Shown in pieces: positions 26,861 through 35,692 of a stretch of DNA of 64,000 bases. The translations under genes and the position numbers were made by a program. The stretch's first letter is position 1. Each line of letters opens with the position of its first letter. Source of the stretch: Pararhizobium capsulatum DSM 1112 (GTDB taxonomy: Bacteria > Pseudomonadota > Alphaproteobacteria > Rhizobiales > Rhizobiaceae); contig NZ_JAUSVF010000001.1 of NCBI RefSeq assembly GCF_030814475.1, positions 248,001-312,000 on the forward strand, in the 5' to 3' direction. Under the pieces are notes generated by a model. The model saw only the letters and a program-made list of their open reading frames with translations, was not told the DNA's origin and ran no database searches.

Positions 26861-28324
26861 ATGATCTTTACCGCTCATCTCACTGACCATGTAAAAGAAT
26901 CCGTCCTGCTCGGTCTTGAAAATGCGATCGCCGCGCCGGCTGGCGCGCGTTTTGCCGTTCATAATCCATCGACCGGGGATCTGCTCGCCACGCTCCCGGA
27001 CATGGGTGTTGGGGAGACGCGCGCCGCAATCGAGGTGGCATCCATCGCCCAAACGGCCTGGGCCGCTCGTCCCGCCAAGGAACGTAGCGCCATCCTGCGA
27101 CGCTGGCACGACCTGATCCTGACCCACCTCGACGATCTCGCCGCCGTGCTGACCGCGGAAATGGGCAAGCCGCTTGGAGAATCGAAATCCGAGCTTCAGC
27201 ATGCCGCCGCTTACATCGAATGGTATGCAGAAGAAGCCAAGCGCGTTTATGGCGAGACCTTTCCAGCCCCTTCGACGGATCGACGCATGCTGGTCATCAA
27301 ACAGCCCGTCGGCGTCGTCGGTACGATCACGCCTTGGAATTTTCCGGCCTCGATGGTGGCGCGAAAGATCGCACCTGCGCTTGCCGTCGGCTGCACGGTC
27401 ATCCTGAAGCCGGCCGAGCAGACCCCGCTGATAGCGCTCGCCATGCATACGCTTGCCCGCCGCGCCGGCCTTCCTGAAGGTGTATTCAATTTGGTACTCG
27501 CATCCGAAGGCGATGCGATCGGCCGCGAACTCTGCAGCAATCCGAAGGTTCGCAAGATCAGCTTCACCGGCTCGACGGAAGTGGGCCGTATCCTGATGCG
27601 GCAATGTTCCGACCAGATCAAGAAAGTAAGCCTCGAGCTGGGTGGCAGCGCACCCTTCATCGTTTTCGAGTGCGCTGATATCGATGCGGCCGTTGACGGC
27701 GCAATCCAGGCGAAATTCCGCAATGCCGGCCAGACCTGCACGTCAGCCAACCGCTTCTACGTCCAGGCCGCCGTCTACGACGAATTTGCGGGCAAGCTTG
27801 CGGAGGAAGCAAGGAAACTCGTCGTCGGCGACGGCTTCTCGCCCGCGGTAACAATCGGTCCGTTGATCGACGAGCGCGCCATGGCCAAGGTCGAAGCCCA
27901 TGTCACGGACGCCGTTTCCAAGGGTGCCACCTTGATGTGCGGCGGCACGCGATTGGAGGGCGCCGGCGCGTTCTATACGCCAGCCGTACTCTCCGGCGTC
28001 GATCGTCGCATGCAGGTTGCCTGCGACGAGACTTTCGGCCCTGTGGCCCCGATCATTCGTTTCGAGACGATCGAGGATGTGATTACAGAGGCCAATGACA
28101 CAATCTACGGCCTTGCCGCCTATTTCTATGCGACCGAACTCAAGAAAGTCTGGCATGTGGCCGAAGCGCTGGAATACGGCATGATCGGCATCAACGCCGG
28201 CCGCATGTCTTCCGAAGCCGCCCCCTTCGGCGGCCTCAAGCAATCCGGTATCGGCCGCGAAGGCTCCCGCCATGGTGCGGAAGATTATCTGGAGATGAAA
28301 TATCTCTGCATGGGCAATATCTGA
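26861..28324 (+). CDS. gabD: Succinate-semialdehyde (or glutarate-semialdehyde) dehydrogenase
   Basis: This 487-aa aldehyde dehydrogenase oxidises succinate semialdehyde to succinate with NAD(P)+; the DavD relatives act on glutarate semialdehyde. Catalytic residues are visible: N160 in TPWNFP, E259 in VSLELGGSAPF and C293 in NAGQTCTSANRF. The FTGSTEVGR motif holds the cofactor turn. Length fits GabD (about 480-490 aa). The start at 26861 follows AAAGGA; an upstream in-frame ATG at 26798 lacks homology. With gabT it completes the GABA shunt, and with the CoA-transferase and glutaryl-CoA dehydrogenase next door it could also complete 5-aminovalerate degradation. Confidence 0.93.
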   Translation: MIFTAHLTDHVKESVLLGLENAIAAPAGARFAVHNPSTGDLLATLPDMGVGETRAAIEVASIAQTAWAARPAKERSAILRRWHDLILTHLDDLAAVLTAEMGKPLGESKSELQHAAAYIEWYAEEAKRVYGETFPAPSTDRRMLVIKQPVGVVGTITPWNFPASMVARKIAPALAVGCTVILKPAEQTPLIALAMHTLARRAGLPEGVFNLVLASEGDAIGRELCSNPKVRKISFTGSTEVGRILMRQCSDQIKKVSLELGGSAPFIVFECADIDAAVDGAIQAKFRNAGQTCTSANRFYVQAAVYDEFAGKLAEEARKLVVGDGFSPAVTIGPLIDERAMAKVEAHVTDAVSKGATLMCGGTRLEGAGAFYTPAVLSGVDRRMQVACDETFGPVAPIIRFETIEDVITEANDTIYGLAAYFYATELKKVWHVAEALEYGMIGINAGRMSSEAAPFGGLKQSGIGREGSRHGAEDYLEMKYLCMGNI

Positions 28325-28351
28325 GGCATTTCCGGAACGGCCGGGGATGCG

Positions 28352-29521
28352 TCAGGCCATGCCGATCTCGCGCAGAACCTCTTCCGTGTGCTCACCAAGA
28401 CGGGGCGCACCTCGCTCCAGCGCAAGCTCCGCCCCCGAAAAGGTGATCGGCGTACGAACGCCGGGTGCTGAGCCGCCGGCGGCACCTGTATGGGGCGCAT
28501 CAACCCGCATTGATCTGTGCACGATCTGCGGATTGGAAAACACATCGGCAACCGAGTTGATCGGCCCGCCTGGTACTCCGGCGTCTTCGAGTTTCGCGAG
28601 AAGATGCTCTCGCTCGAATTTCACAGTTTCTCCGGCAAGCTCGGGCGTCAGTGTGTCGCGATGCTTCACCCGCAGCGCATTGGTCTGATAGCGCTCGTCC
28701 GCCGCCAGATCGTCGCGACCTAGCAAGGTACAGAACTTGACGAACTGGCGGTCATTCCCGACAGCGACGATAAGATGACCATCGGCAACCGGAAAAACCT
28801 GATAAGGCGCGATATTCGGATGGGCATTGCCCAAACGGCGTGGCGAATTCCCTGAAACAAGAAAATTCAGCGCCTGATTGGCGAGAACGCCGGTCATGCT
28901 ATCATAGAGTGCCATATCGATCTGCTGGCCCTCGCCGGTGCGTTCCCGCTGGACAAGGGCTGCCTGGATACCGATGACGCCATAAAGCCCGGTGAAGATA
29001 TCGGCGAAGGCAACACCGATCTTCTGCGGCTCGCCATTGGGGTCGCCCGTCAAATCCATGATGCCGCTCATGCCCTGGATGATGTAGTCATAGCCGGCGC
29101 GATGAGCATAGGGGCCGTCCTGCCCGAAACCGGTCACCGAACAATAGATGAGGCGCGGATTGATCGCCTTCAGGCTCTCATAGTCGAGACCGTATTTCCT
29201 GAGGCCCCCGACCTTGAAGTTTTCCAAGACTACGTCCGATTGCGCAGCAAGCCGGCGAACAGCCTCCTGCCCTTCCGGTGTGGTGAAATCGAGTACCACG
29301 GAACGCTTGCCACGATTGCAGGCATGGAAATAGGCGGCATCGAGCTGAGCGCCGCCCTCTCCCTCGACGAAGGGAGGCCCCCAGGTTCGGGTGTCATCAC
29401 CTTGGGAGCTTTCGACCTTGATCACATCGGCGCCGAGATCGGCGAGCGTCTGGCCGATCCAGGGGCCGGCCAGGATACGCGCGAGTTCGAGAACCTTCAG
29501 TCCTTCCAGCGGAGCTGACAT
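28352..29521 (-). CDS. CaiB/BaiF family CoA-transferase, probably glutarate-specific
   Basis: This 389-aa class III CoA-transferase has the N-terminal LEGLKVLELARILAGPWIGQ and DLGADVIKVE. The nucleophilic Asp174 is in AFADIFTGLYGV, and the RTGEGQQIDMALYDS block follows. Family members form a covalent aspartyl-CoA intermediate. It is 9 bp downstream of glutaryl-CoA dehydrogenase in the same operon, which points to succinyl-CoA:glutarate CoA-transferase activity (human SUGCT; GcoT of Pseudomonas). The product glutaryl-CoA would be the substrate of the adjacent enzyme. Specificity is inferred from neighbourhood, not residues. Confidence 0.85.
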   Translation of the reverse strand: MSAPLEGLKVLELARILAGPWIGQTLADLGADVIKVESSQGDDTRTWGPPFVEGEGGAQLDAAYFHACNRGKRSVVLDFTTPEGQEAVRRLAAQSDVVLENFKVGGLRKYGLDYESLKAINPRLIYCSVTGFGQDGPYAHRAGYDYIIQGMSGIMDLTGDPNGEPQKIGVAFADIFTGLYGVIGIQAALVQRERTGEGQQIDMALYDSMTGVLANQALNFLVSGNSPRRLGNAHPNIAPYQVFPVADGHLIVAVGNDRQFVKFCTLLGRDDLAADERYQTNALRVKHRDTLTPELAGETVKFEREHLLAKLEDAGVPGGPINSVADVFSNPQIVHRSMRVDAPHTGAAGGSAPGVRTPITFSGAELALERGAPRLGEHTEEVLREIGMA

Positions 29522-29530
29522 AGCATCGCC

Positions 29531-30718
29531 TCAGAAAAATGCCTGCAGCCCGGTCTGGGCGCGGCCGAGGATGAGGGCGTGCACGTCGTGGGTGCCCTCA
29601 TAGGTATTGACCGTTTCCAGATTGACCATGTGACGCATGACCTGGAATTCTTCCGAGATACCGTTACCGCCGTGCATGTCACGCGCCATGCGGGCGATAT
29701 CGAGCGCCTTGCCGCAATTGTTGCGCTTGACGATGGAGATCATTTCCGGCGCCATCTTGCCTTCATCCATCAACCGGCCGACGCGCAGCGACGCCAGAAG
29801 GCCGAGCGAGATTTCCGTCTGCATGTCCGCAAGCTTCTTCTGGAAGAGCTGCGTTTGCGCGAGCGGCCGGCCGAACTGCTTGCGGTCGAGACCATATTGA
29901 CGGGCAGCATGCCAGCAGAATTCGGCGGCACCGAGCGAGCCCCAGGAAATGCCGTAGCGCGCCCGGTTGAGGCACCCGAAGGGACCCTTCAGACCTTCTA
30001 CATTCGGCAGCAGCGCGTCTTCACCAACTTCGACATCGGCAAGCACGATCTCACCGGTGATCGAGGCGCGCAGCGAGAGCTTGCCGGCAATCTTTGGCGC
30101 GGAGAGGCCTTTCATGCCCTTTTCCAGCACGAAACCACGGATCGCGCCGCCATGGGCCTCGGACTTCGCCCAGACGACGAAGACGTCAGCGATCGGCGCA
30201 TTCGAGATCCACATCTTGGAACCAGACAGCCGATAGCCGACGTCGGTCTTGATCGCGCGCGTTTTCATCCCACCCGGATCGGAACCAGCATCGGGCTCGG
30301 TAAGACCAAAGCAGCCGATCCACTCGCCGCTGATCAGCTTCGGCAGGTATTTCTGCTTCTGCTCCTCGGAGCCGTAAGCGTAGATGGGATAGATCACCAG
30401 CGAGGATTGCACGCTCATCATCGAGCGATAGCCGGAATCGACGCGCTCGACTTCGCGGGCCACAAGGCCATAGGCGACATAGGATGCGCCGACGCCGCCA
30501 TAGGTATCCGAAACGGTGACGCCGAGCAGGCCAAGCTCGCCCATTTCCCGGAAGATCGACGGATCGGTCGCCTCTTCACGATAGGCCTCGATCACGCGCG
30601 GCTGCAGCTTGTCCTGCGCATAGGCGCGGGCCGTATCGCGGATCATGCGCTCATCTTCGGTAAGCTGATCTTCCAGCAGGAACGCATCGTCCCATTGAAA
30701 CTGATTGCGCTGACCCAT
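29531..30718 (-). CDS. gcdH: Glutaryl-CoA dehydrogenase
   Basis: This 395-aa FAD-dependent acyl-CoA dehydrogenase oxidatively decarboxylates glutaryl-CoA to crotonyl-CoA in lysine, tryptophan and glutarate degradation. The sequence follows mammalian GCDH closely: [20 protein letters not shown] (with the substrate Arg-Ser), [33 protein letters not shown], and the catalytic base E374 in [15 protein letters not shown]. The ATG at 30718 has the strong site CAGGAGGAA; the in-frame extension to 30772 was rejected. It heads a two-gene operon with the CoA-transferase and is divergent from the M24 peptidase gene. Confidence 0.95.
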   Translation of the reverse strand: MGQRNQFQWDDAFLLEDQLTEDERMIRDTARAYAQDKLQPRVIEAYREEATDPSIFREMGELGLLGVTVSDTYGGVGASYVAYGLVAREVERVDSGYRSMMSVQSSLVIYPIYAYGSEEQKQKYLPKLISGEWIGCFGLTEPDAGSDPGGMKTRAIKTDVGYRLSGSKMWISNAPIADVFVVWAKSEAHGGAIRGFVLEKGMKGLSAPKIAGKLSLRASITGEIVLADVEVGEDALLPNVEGLKGPFGCLNRARYGISWGSLGAAEFCWHAARQYGLDRKQFGRPLAQTQLFQKKLADMQTEISLGLLASLRVGRLMDEGKMAPEMISIVKRNNCGKALDIARMARDMHGGNGISEEFQVMRHMVNLETVNTYEGTHDVHALILGRAQTGLQAFF

Positions 30719-30853
30719 GTGTTCCTCCTGTAACTCGATCCCTATGGCAGCACTTATGGCAAGCGGGGACAAGCGTTACAAACGAAAATGAGGCACTGCC
30801 TCATGCGCCGCAGGAATGGTATGGAACCGCATCTGCAAGGACGAGGCATAACC

Positions 30854-32098
30854 ATGGCGCATCTGGATCGACAGCGGGCGGCGAGACTTATGGAAGCGGA
30901 AGGGATCGATGCCCTGCTGCTGCTGACGGCTGAAACCTTCACCTATGCGACGAGCGCGCCCGCCGGCGTGGCCACCATGTGGCGCAAGACCGGCGCCATC
31001 GCCGCCGTTGTCCCCGCGGACCCTGCAATTGCGGAGGGTGCGGTTGTCAGCGACCTGTTCGAGGCAGCTTTTCGGGTCGCCAGCTCCATCACCGATATCC
31101 GCATCAATCCCATCTGGGTAGAGACTGCTGATATCACCGGCATTGCCTTCGATCCCGATGCCGCAAACCTTGTCGCAGAGGCACTCCGCATCAAGGGCAG
31201 GAAAGGCGGCTTTGCCCGGCCGGAAACCTTCGATGCTGATCTCGGCTTCCAGCACGCTGCCGATATTCTCGCTGACAGAGGACTGCAGGGCGGACATATC
31301 GGCATTGAACTGGAGAGTCTCTCTGTAAGCGATTTTCGGCGGTTACAGAATGCCCTACCGGATGCCACGTTTGTCGATGCAAGCCGGCTTGTCGCGCAGT
31401 TGCGCATGATCAAATCCCCTGCAGAAATCGAGCACCTGAGAACCGCAGTCGCCCTTTCCGAGGCGGGTATCGAGATGCTTCAAAAAACGATTGCGATCGA
31501 CGTTTCACGCGATGCGCTGGCAGCGGCGTGGACGACGGGCGTCAAGGAGGAAGCCGCGCGGCGCGGCGTCAAGAACCTGACGGGGCTTTGGGAATATGTC
31601 TCTGTCGGCCCCAATCCCTGGATACAGGGCGGCGCCGTCGAGGAAGGGTCGCTGATCAAGGTCGACGTCGGCTGCCTCATTTCCGGCTACACCTCCGATA
31701 CCGGCCGGACCTTCGTCTGCGGCAAGCCGACGGCTTTGCAAAGCCGGCTGTTTCAGGGGTTGGAAGCGGCCTTCGCCGCAGGCCTCGACAAACTCAGGCC
31801 CGGCAATGCCATGAGTGCAGTTCATCGGGCTGCCACCCACGCGATAGCGAATGCTGGCTTTCCTGATTTTACCCGAGGCCATTTCGGCCATGGGCTCGGC
31901 ACCGGGCCGGGAAGCGAGGAGTGGCCCTTCCTCTCGGCAACGAGCGAGACGCTGCTGGAGCCCGGAATGGTGCTGGCCTTCGAGACGCCGTGGTATGTCG
32001 ATGGCGTCGGCGGCATGATCATAGAGGATCAGTTGCTGATCACGGCCGATGGTCACGAGATCATGAACCGGCTCCCCCGCGGCCTTGTCAGCGTGTAA
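30854..32098 (+). CDS. M24 family metallopeptidase (Xaa-Pro peptidase-like)
   Basis: This 414-aa M24 (pita-bread fold) peptidase has an N-terminal creatinase-like domain (about 1-160) and a C-terminal catalytic domain. The five metal ligands can be placed: two Asp in KVDVGCLISGYTSDTGRTF, His in GHFGHGLGTGPG, and Glu in VLAFETPWYV and MIIEDQLLI. The family includes Xaa-Pro dipeptidases, creatinase and DMSP lyase DddP, so peptidase activity is likely but not certain. The start at 30854 follows AAGGACGAGG; the ATG at 30788 lacks a site. It overlaps no gene, but the LysR gene begins 4 bp after its stop, suggesting co-transcription. Confidence 0.85.
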   Translation: MAHLDRQRAARLMEAEGIDALLLLTAETFTYATSAPAGVATMWRKTGAIAAVVPADPAIAEGAVVSDLFEAAFRVASSITDIRINPIWVETADITGIAFDPDAANLVAEALRIKGRKGGFARPETFDADLGFQHAADILADRGLQGGHIGIELESLSVSDFRRLQNALPDATFVDASRLVAQLRMIKSPAEIEHLRTAVALSEAGIEMLQKTIAIDVSRDALAAAWTTGVKEEAARRGVKNLTGLWEYVSVGPNPWIQGGAVEEGSLIKVDVGCLISGYTSDTGRTFVCGKPTALQSRLFQGLEAAFAAGLDKLRPGNAMSAVHRAATHAIANAGFPDFTRGHFGHGLGTGPGSEEWPFLSATSETLLEPGMVLAFETPWYVDGVGGMIIEDQLLITADGHEIMNRLPRGLVSV

Positions 32099-32102
32099 CC
32101 CT

Positions 32103-33038
32103 ATGCACCGCCTCGAACGTTTCGCCCACAATCTCGACTGGAACCTGCTTCGCACCTTCGTCATCGTCGTGGAGGAGGGAAGCATCACGGCAGCGGCAAA
32201 CCGGCTGCTTTTGCAACAACCGGCCGTCAGCATGGCGCTCAAACGGCTCGAGCAAACGCTTGAGCAGAAGCTGATCGACCGGCGCCCTGGCCGTTTCGAA
32301 CTGACCGAGGCCGGTGCACGGCTCCATCGACAATGCCGCGACATCTTTGCCGCCGTGGTCCGGCTGCCGGATACGCTGGAAGCCGCCGGTGAGGACATCA
32401 CCGGCCATGTCAGCATCCACAGTGTCAGTCATGCCCACAATGACGCCTGGGATCAAAAGCTTCAGAGTTTCTTCCAGCTTCATCCCAAGGCTACGGTCAG
32501 CATCACGATTGAAACAACCGTCGATGTGCTGAGCGCCGTCGAGCGCGGTGTCGCCACACTCGGACTTTGCGATGGCAACATACCGGAGACATTGACGAAG
32601 GCTTTCCACATTCGCGAGCAATACGCACTTTACTGCGGCCGAGGCCACCGGCTTTTCGGCGTGACGGATGCACAGCTCAACGACCTGCGCGGCGATCCTT
32701 ACATCGCCTTCACCGCCGACGTGCTCGGCGGCCAGCATATGAATGCAGTGACGGCCGTTCGCGCCATGGGCTCCTTTGGCCAGAAAGTGCGTGCCGTTTC
32801 CTCAAACGTGGAAGAGGTGATCCGGCTGATCACAGCCAATATCGGCATCGGCATGATGCCGGACCATCTGGCAGCCGCCGGTGTTGCCGCGGGTGAACTC
32901 TGGCAGCTGCCGCCATACAGCATGCTGCCGACGACCGATGTTTTCCGCATCTCTAACCCGAACGCGATCCTCAATCCGGCCGAGGCGGCGTTTCTACGCC
33001 ATGTTTCCGATACAGAGCCCCTCGATCACAGCCTTTGA
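32103..33038 (+). CDS. LysR family transcriptional regulator
   Basis: This 311-aa LysR regulator has an N-terminal winged helix (about 12-70; LDWNLLRTFVIVVEEGSITA, QQPAVSMALKRLEQTLEQKL) and a substrate-binding effector domain (about 95-300). It begins 4 bp after the M24 peptidase stop with no clear ribosome-binding site, so translation is probably coupled. Candidate targets are its own operon, the downstream flavoprotein gene and the divergent gcdH operon. In Pseudomonas a LysR protein, GcdR, activates gcdH, but similarity to GcdR specifically was not established here. Confidence 0.88.
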   Translation: MHRLERFAHNLDWNLLRTFVIVVEEGSITAAANRLLLQQPAVSMALKRLEQTLEQKLIDRRPGRFELTEAGARLHRQCRDIFAAVVRLPDTLEAAGEDITGHVSIHSVSHAHNDAWDQKLQSFFQLHPKATVSITIETTVDVLSAVERGVATLGLCDGNIPETLTKAFHIREQYALYCGRGHRLFGVTDAQLNDLRGDPYIAFTADVLGGQHMNAVTAVRAMGSFGQKVRAVSSNVEEVIRLITANIGIGMMPDHLAAAGVAAGELWQLPPYSMLPTTDVFRISNPNAILNPAEAAFLRHVSDTEPLDHSL

Positions 33039-33152
33039 AGTGTCGGGAGCATCAATCAGCCTTATAGCGACCTTTATCCCTTTAAATTGGAAGAGAGGAC
33101 AAAATCTTCGTAAGGTGCCGCCATCATCAGCAGGCAGCGGAAACCGAGAGCC

Positions 33153-34274
33153 ATGACAACATATGACGTCGCCATTATCGGCGGTGGTATTGCCGGGCTC
33201 TCGCTGGCCTATTTCCTCAGCCCGCATCGAAAGATTGCCGTTCTGGAGCGTGAGGAAGCGCTCGGCTACCACAGCACGGGTCGATCCGCGGCAGAATTCG
33301 TCCTGCGCTACAATGCACCGGAAGTCTGCGCTCTCGCGACGATCGCCAAGGGCTTCTTCGACGCACCGCCGGAGAGTTTTTCGTCCATTCCACTTTTGAC
33401 GCAACGCGGCGGCGTGATGATCGCCAATGCAGAGAAGGCGTCTCGCCTGGAGGACATATTTCGAGCGGAGCTTGCCTTCACACCCGAACTCGAGAAGCTC
33501 ACTCTTGAAGAAACGCTCGCTCGCGTGCCAATCCTGCGACCGGACTATGTGGCAGCCGCATTCTACGATCCGAATTTCTGGGACATCGAGGTCGAAAGCC
33601 TCCTCCAAGGATATACCAGGGGTGCGCGGCGCAACGGTGCCGATATTCTGGAAAACCATGGCGTTGTCTCGGCGTGGCAGGAAAATGGCATCTGGCTGAT
33701 CGAGACTGCGAGCGGAATTGTGCGGGCCAGAACGGTCGTCAATGCCGCGGGGGGCTGGGCGGACGAAACAGCCTCAATGTTCGGCGTAACGCCGCTGGGC
33801 ATCGTGCCACATCGCCGTACGGCGATCACCGTCGATTTGCCGGAAGGCATGGACGCCTCGGATATGCCGGAGATCAACGAGATCGACGAGGCCTTCTACA
33901 TGAAGCCGGATGCCGGGCGACTTCTGGCTTCGCCAGCTGACGCCACCCCCTGCGAGCCGGGTGATGTACAGCCGGAGGAAATCGACGTTGCCTGGGCCGC
34001 GCACTACATCAAGGAAGCCACCGCTATCCCCGTCAGACGCGTTGCCAAAAGCTGGGCGGGCATGCGCAGTTTTTCACCAGACCGACTACCGGTCGTGGGA
34101 TGCATACCATCTCGACCCGATTTCTTCTGGCTGGCAGGACAGGGCGGCTTCGGCATCCTCACATCGCCCGCCCTTGGCGCATTTGCCGCTCATCTTTTGA
34201 CGGGCTCTGCCCCGCCCGCGGCTTTTGCTCAAAACGGAATATCCGCCGAGATATTCAACCCGGCACGTTTCTAA
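33153..34274 (+). CDS. FAD-dependent D-amino-acid dehydrogenase, D-arginine dehydrogenase-like
   Basis: This 373-aa DAO-family flavoprotein has the dinucleotide-binding motif VAIIGGGIAGLSLAYFLS at residues 6-23, followed by LEREEALGYHSTGRSAAEF. It follows Pseudomonas aeruginosa D-arginine dehydrogenase (DauA, 375 aa) along its length, including YHSTGRSAA, EAFYMKPDAGRLLASPA, SWAGMRSFSPD and WLAGQGGFGI. Such enzymes oxidise D-amino acids to 2-oxo acids and pass electrons to the respiratory chain. Usual substrates are basic D-amino acids, but this one may differ. It is 114 bp after the LysR gene in the same direction. Confidence 0.85.
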   Translation: MTTYDVAIIGGGIAGLSLAYFLSPHRKIAVLEREEALGYHSTGRSAAEFVLRYNAPEVCALATIAKGFFDAPPESFSSIPLLTQRGGVMIANAEKASRLEDIFRAELAFTPELEKLTLEETLARVPILRPDYVAAAFYDPNFWDIEVESLLQGYTRGARRNGADILENHGVVSAWQENGIWLIETASGIVRARTVVNAAGGWADETASMFGVTPLGIVPHRRTAITVDLPEGMDASDMPEINEIDEAFYMKPDAGRLLASPADATPCEPGDVQPEEIDVAWAAHYIKEATAIPVRRVAKSWAGMRSFSPDRLPVVGCIPSRPDFFWLAGQGGFGILTSPALGAFAAHLLTGSAPPAAFAQNGISAEIFNPARF

Positions 34275-34419
34275 ACGCCTCAAATATCCGCCCCACCGAT
34301 GGCCTGTCGCGCTGTCATCCTGCGGCAGTTTATCATTACGATTTCAACGGAACGTTTGTCGCGCGGCATCGTTATGAAGGCGAACCCACCCCCCAATAGC
34401 AAACAATGGGAGTTGGCAC

Positions 34420-34977
34420 ATGCCCTTCATCAACAAATCCAGGATCCTCATCCTCGCCACTGATGGCTACGAGCGTTCGGAACTGCGTTTCCCGCTCGAA
34501 GAACTGAAGAAGCGCGGCGCAGATGTGAAGATCGCCTCCATCAAAAAACAACCGATCAAGAGCTGGGACAAGAAGAACTGGGGCGAGACGGTCGAGGTCG
34601 ATCTTCTGGCCACCGACGTTGATATCGATGATTTCGATGCGCTCGTGCTGCCAGGCGGCCAGATGAATCCGGATATCCTTCGTCATGATGACGACGCGAT
34701 GCGTGTCGTGCGCGAGTTCGTGGCCTCCGGCAAGGTCGTTGCAGCCATTTGCCATGGGCCGTGGCTGCTGATCGAGGCAGGCGCAGTCAAAGGCCTCAAA
34801 GCAACGTCCTACGGCTCCATCACGACCGACATGAAAAACGCCGGTGCGGATTGGTCCGATACCCCTGTCGTCACCGACAAGGGCATCATCACCTCGCGTT
34901 GCCCGGACGATCTGCCGGCCTTCGTCGACAAGATCGTCGAGGAAGTCGAAGAGGGCCACGAGCGCCGCGCCGCCTGA
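34420..34977 (+). CDS. PfpI/DJ-1 family stress protein (type 1 glutamine amidotransferase fold)
   Basis: This 185-aa protein is of the DJ-1/PfpI superfamily, of the YhbO/PfpI type. The nucleophilic elbow AAICHGPWLL contains C111 and H112, and E18 in ATDGYERSEL is the residue that usually activates the cysteine. Family members are associated with glyoxal and oxidative stress defence, variously described as glyoxalase III, protease or deglycase; the activity is disputed. The ATG has GGGAG upstream. It is followed 39 bp later by a general stress protein gene, with which it probably forms a stress operon. Confidence 0.88.
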   Translation: MPFINKSRILILATDGYERSELRFPLEELKKRGADVKIASIKKQPIKSWDKKNWGETVEVDLLATDVDIDDFDALVLPGGQMNPDILRHDDDAMRVVREFVASGKVVAAICHGPWLLIEAGAVKGLKATSYGSITTDMKNAGADWSDTPVVTDKGIITSRCPDDLPAFVDKIVEEVEEGHERRAA

Positions 34978-35016
34978 GCTCAGCCCATTCCAACATATTT
35001 TAGAGAGGAAAAATTC

Positions 35017-35520
35017 ATGGCCGATCTATCGAAAGCGAAAAAGGATCCGCTGCAGCAACTGTGGGATGTCGTGGGCGATGTCCATGCCGGCATGCTGGGC
35101 GTAGAGGAGTCAGGCCAACACATGCAGCCGATGGCGCCATTTATCGAGAAGGAAAGCAATTCCATCTGGTTTTACAGCCGTGACGACAGCGATCTCGTCA
35201 AGGCGGTCAGGACCGGTGAACGGGCACACTTCTGTGTGATCAGCAAGGATCACGACTATCATGCGTGCCTTGCCGGTCAGATCGATGAAGTTGAATCCCC
35301 GGAACATGTCGACAAATACTGGTCACCCATGGTGGCCGCCTGGTTCGAAGGCGGCAAGGACGATCCACAACTCACCATGCTGCGGCTGCGCCTCGACGAT
35401 GTCGCGATCTGGGCCTCCTCCAACAGCACGCTGCGTTTCGGCTGGGAAATGGCAAAGGCAAATCTGACCGGCAAGGAGCCGGACATAGGTTACCACACGC
35501 AGATTTCGTTGCCGCATTAG
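35017..35520 (+). CDS. Pyridoxamine 5'-phosphate oxidase-fold general stress protein
   Basis: This 167-aa protein resembles bacterial 'general stress protein 26' with the FMN-binding split-barrel (PNPOx-like) fold. Features include MQPMAPFIEKESNSIWFYSR, the core strand AHFCVISKDHDYHACLAG and HVDKYWSPMVAAWFEGGKDD. Relatives bind FMN or FAD but true PNP oxidase activity is not expected. It follows the PfpI gene by 39 bp with a good site, AGAGAGGAA. Downstream are two stacked hairpins that close this plus-strand unit. Function in stress is inferred from family and context. Confidence 0.85.
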   Translation: MADLSKAKKDPLQQLWDVVGDVHAGMLGVEESGQHMQPMAPFIEKESNSIWFYSRDDSDLVKAVRTGERAHFCVISKDHDYHACLAGQIDEVESPEHVDKYWSPMVAAWFEGGKDDPQLTMLRLRLDDVAIWASSNSTLRFGWEMAKANLTGKEPDIGYHTQISLPH

Positions 35521-35581
35521 AGTTCGTCAGGGAAAAGTGGAAACCGGTTTTCCCGAAAGGACAAACAGAAACAAAAGATCG

Positions 35582-35618
35582 AGAAGATGTCTGGCTCAAT
35601 CTGAGCCAGACATCTTCT
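35582..35618. repeat. Perfect 17-bp inverted repeat with 3-nt loop
   Basis: Arms 35582-35598 and 35602-35618 are fully complementary over 17 bp around ATC, beginning AGAAGATG and ending CATCTTCT. This is a very stable stem 61 bp after the stress-protein stop. No T run follows directly. It may be a transcript-end stabiliser, or the first of two termination structures with 35637-35670. Confidence 0.8.
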
Positions 35619-35636
35619 AAGCACGAATACGCATGG

Positions 35637-35670
35637 AAAAGCCCGGCTGCTTTGCTGCAGCCGGGCTTTT
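35637..35670. terminator. Bidirectional intrinsic terminator
   Basis: AAAAGCCCGGCTGC (35637-35650) pairs perfectly with GCAGCCGGGCTTTT (35657-35670) around a 6-nt loop. With A and T runs on both sides it can terminate the plus-strand stress operon and the minus-strand flavin reductase gene that ends at 35693. Confidence 0.9.
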
Positions 35671-35692
35671 CGTATTTATAGGACCAAGCCAA

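Noticed and set aside
29579-30733. Plus-strand open frame of 384 codons opposite glutaryl-CoA dehydrogenase
   Set aside because: The minus-strand gene follows GCDH along its whole length; the opposite frame has no similarity and no ribosome-binding site.
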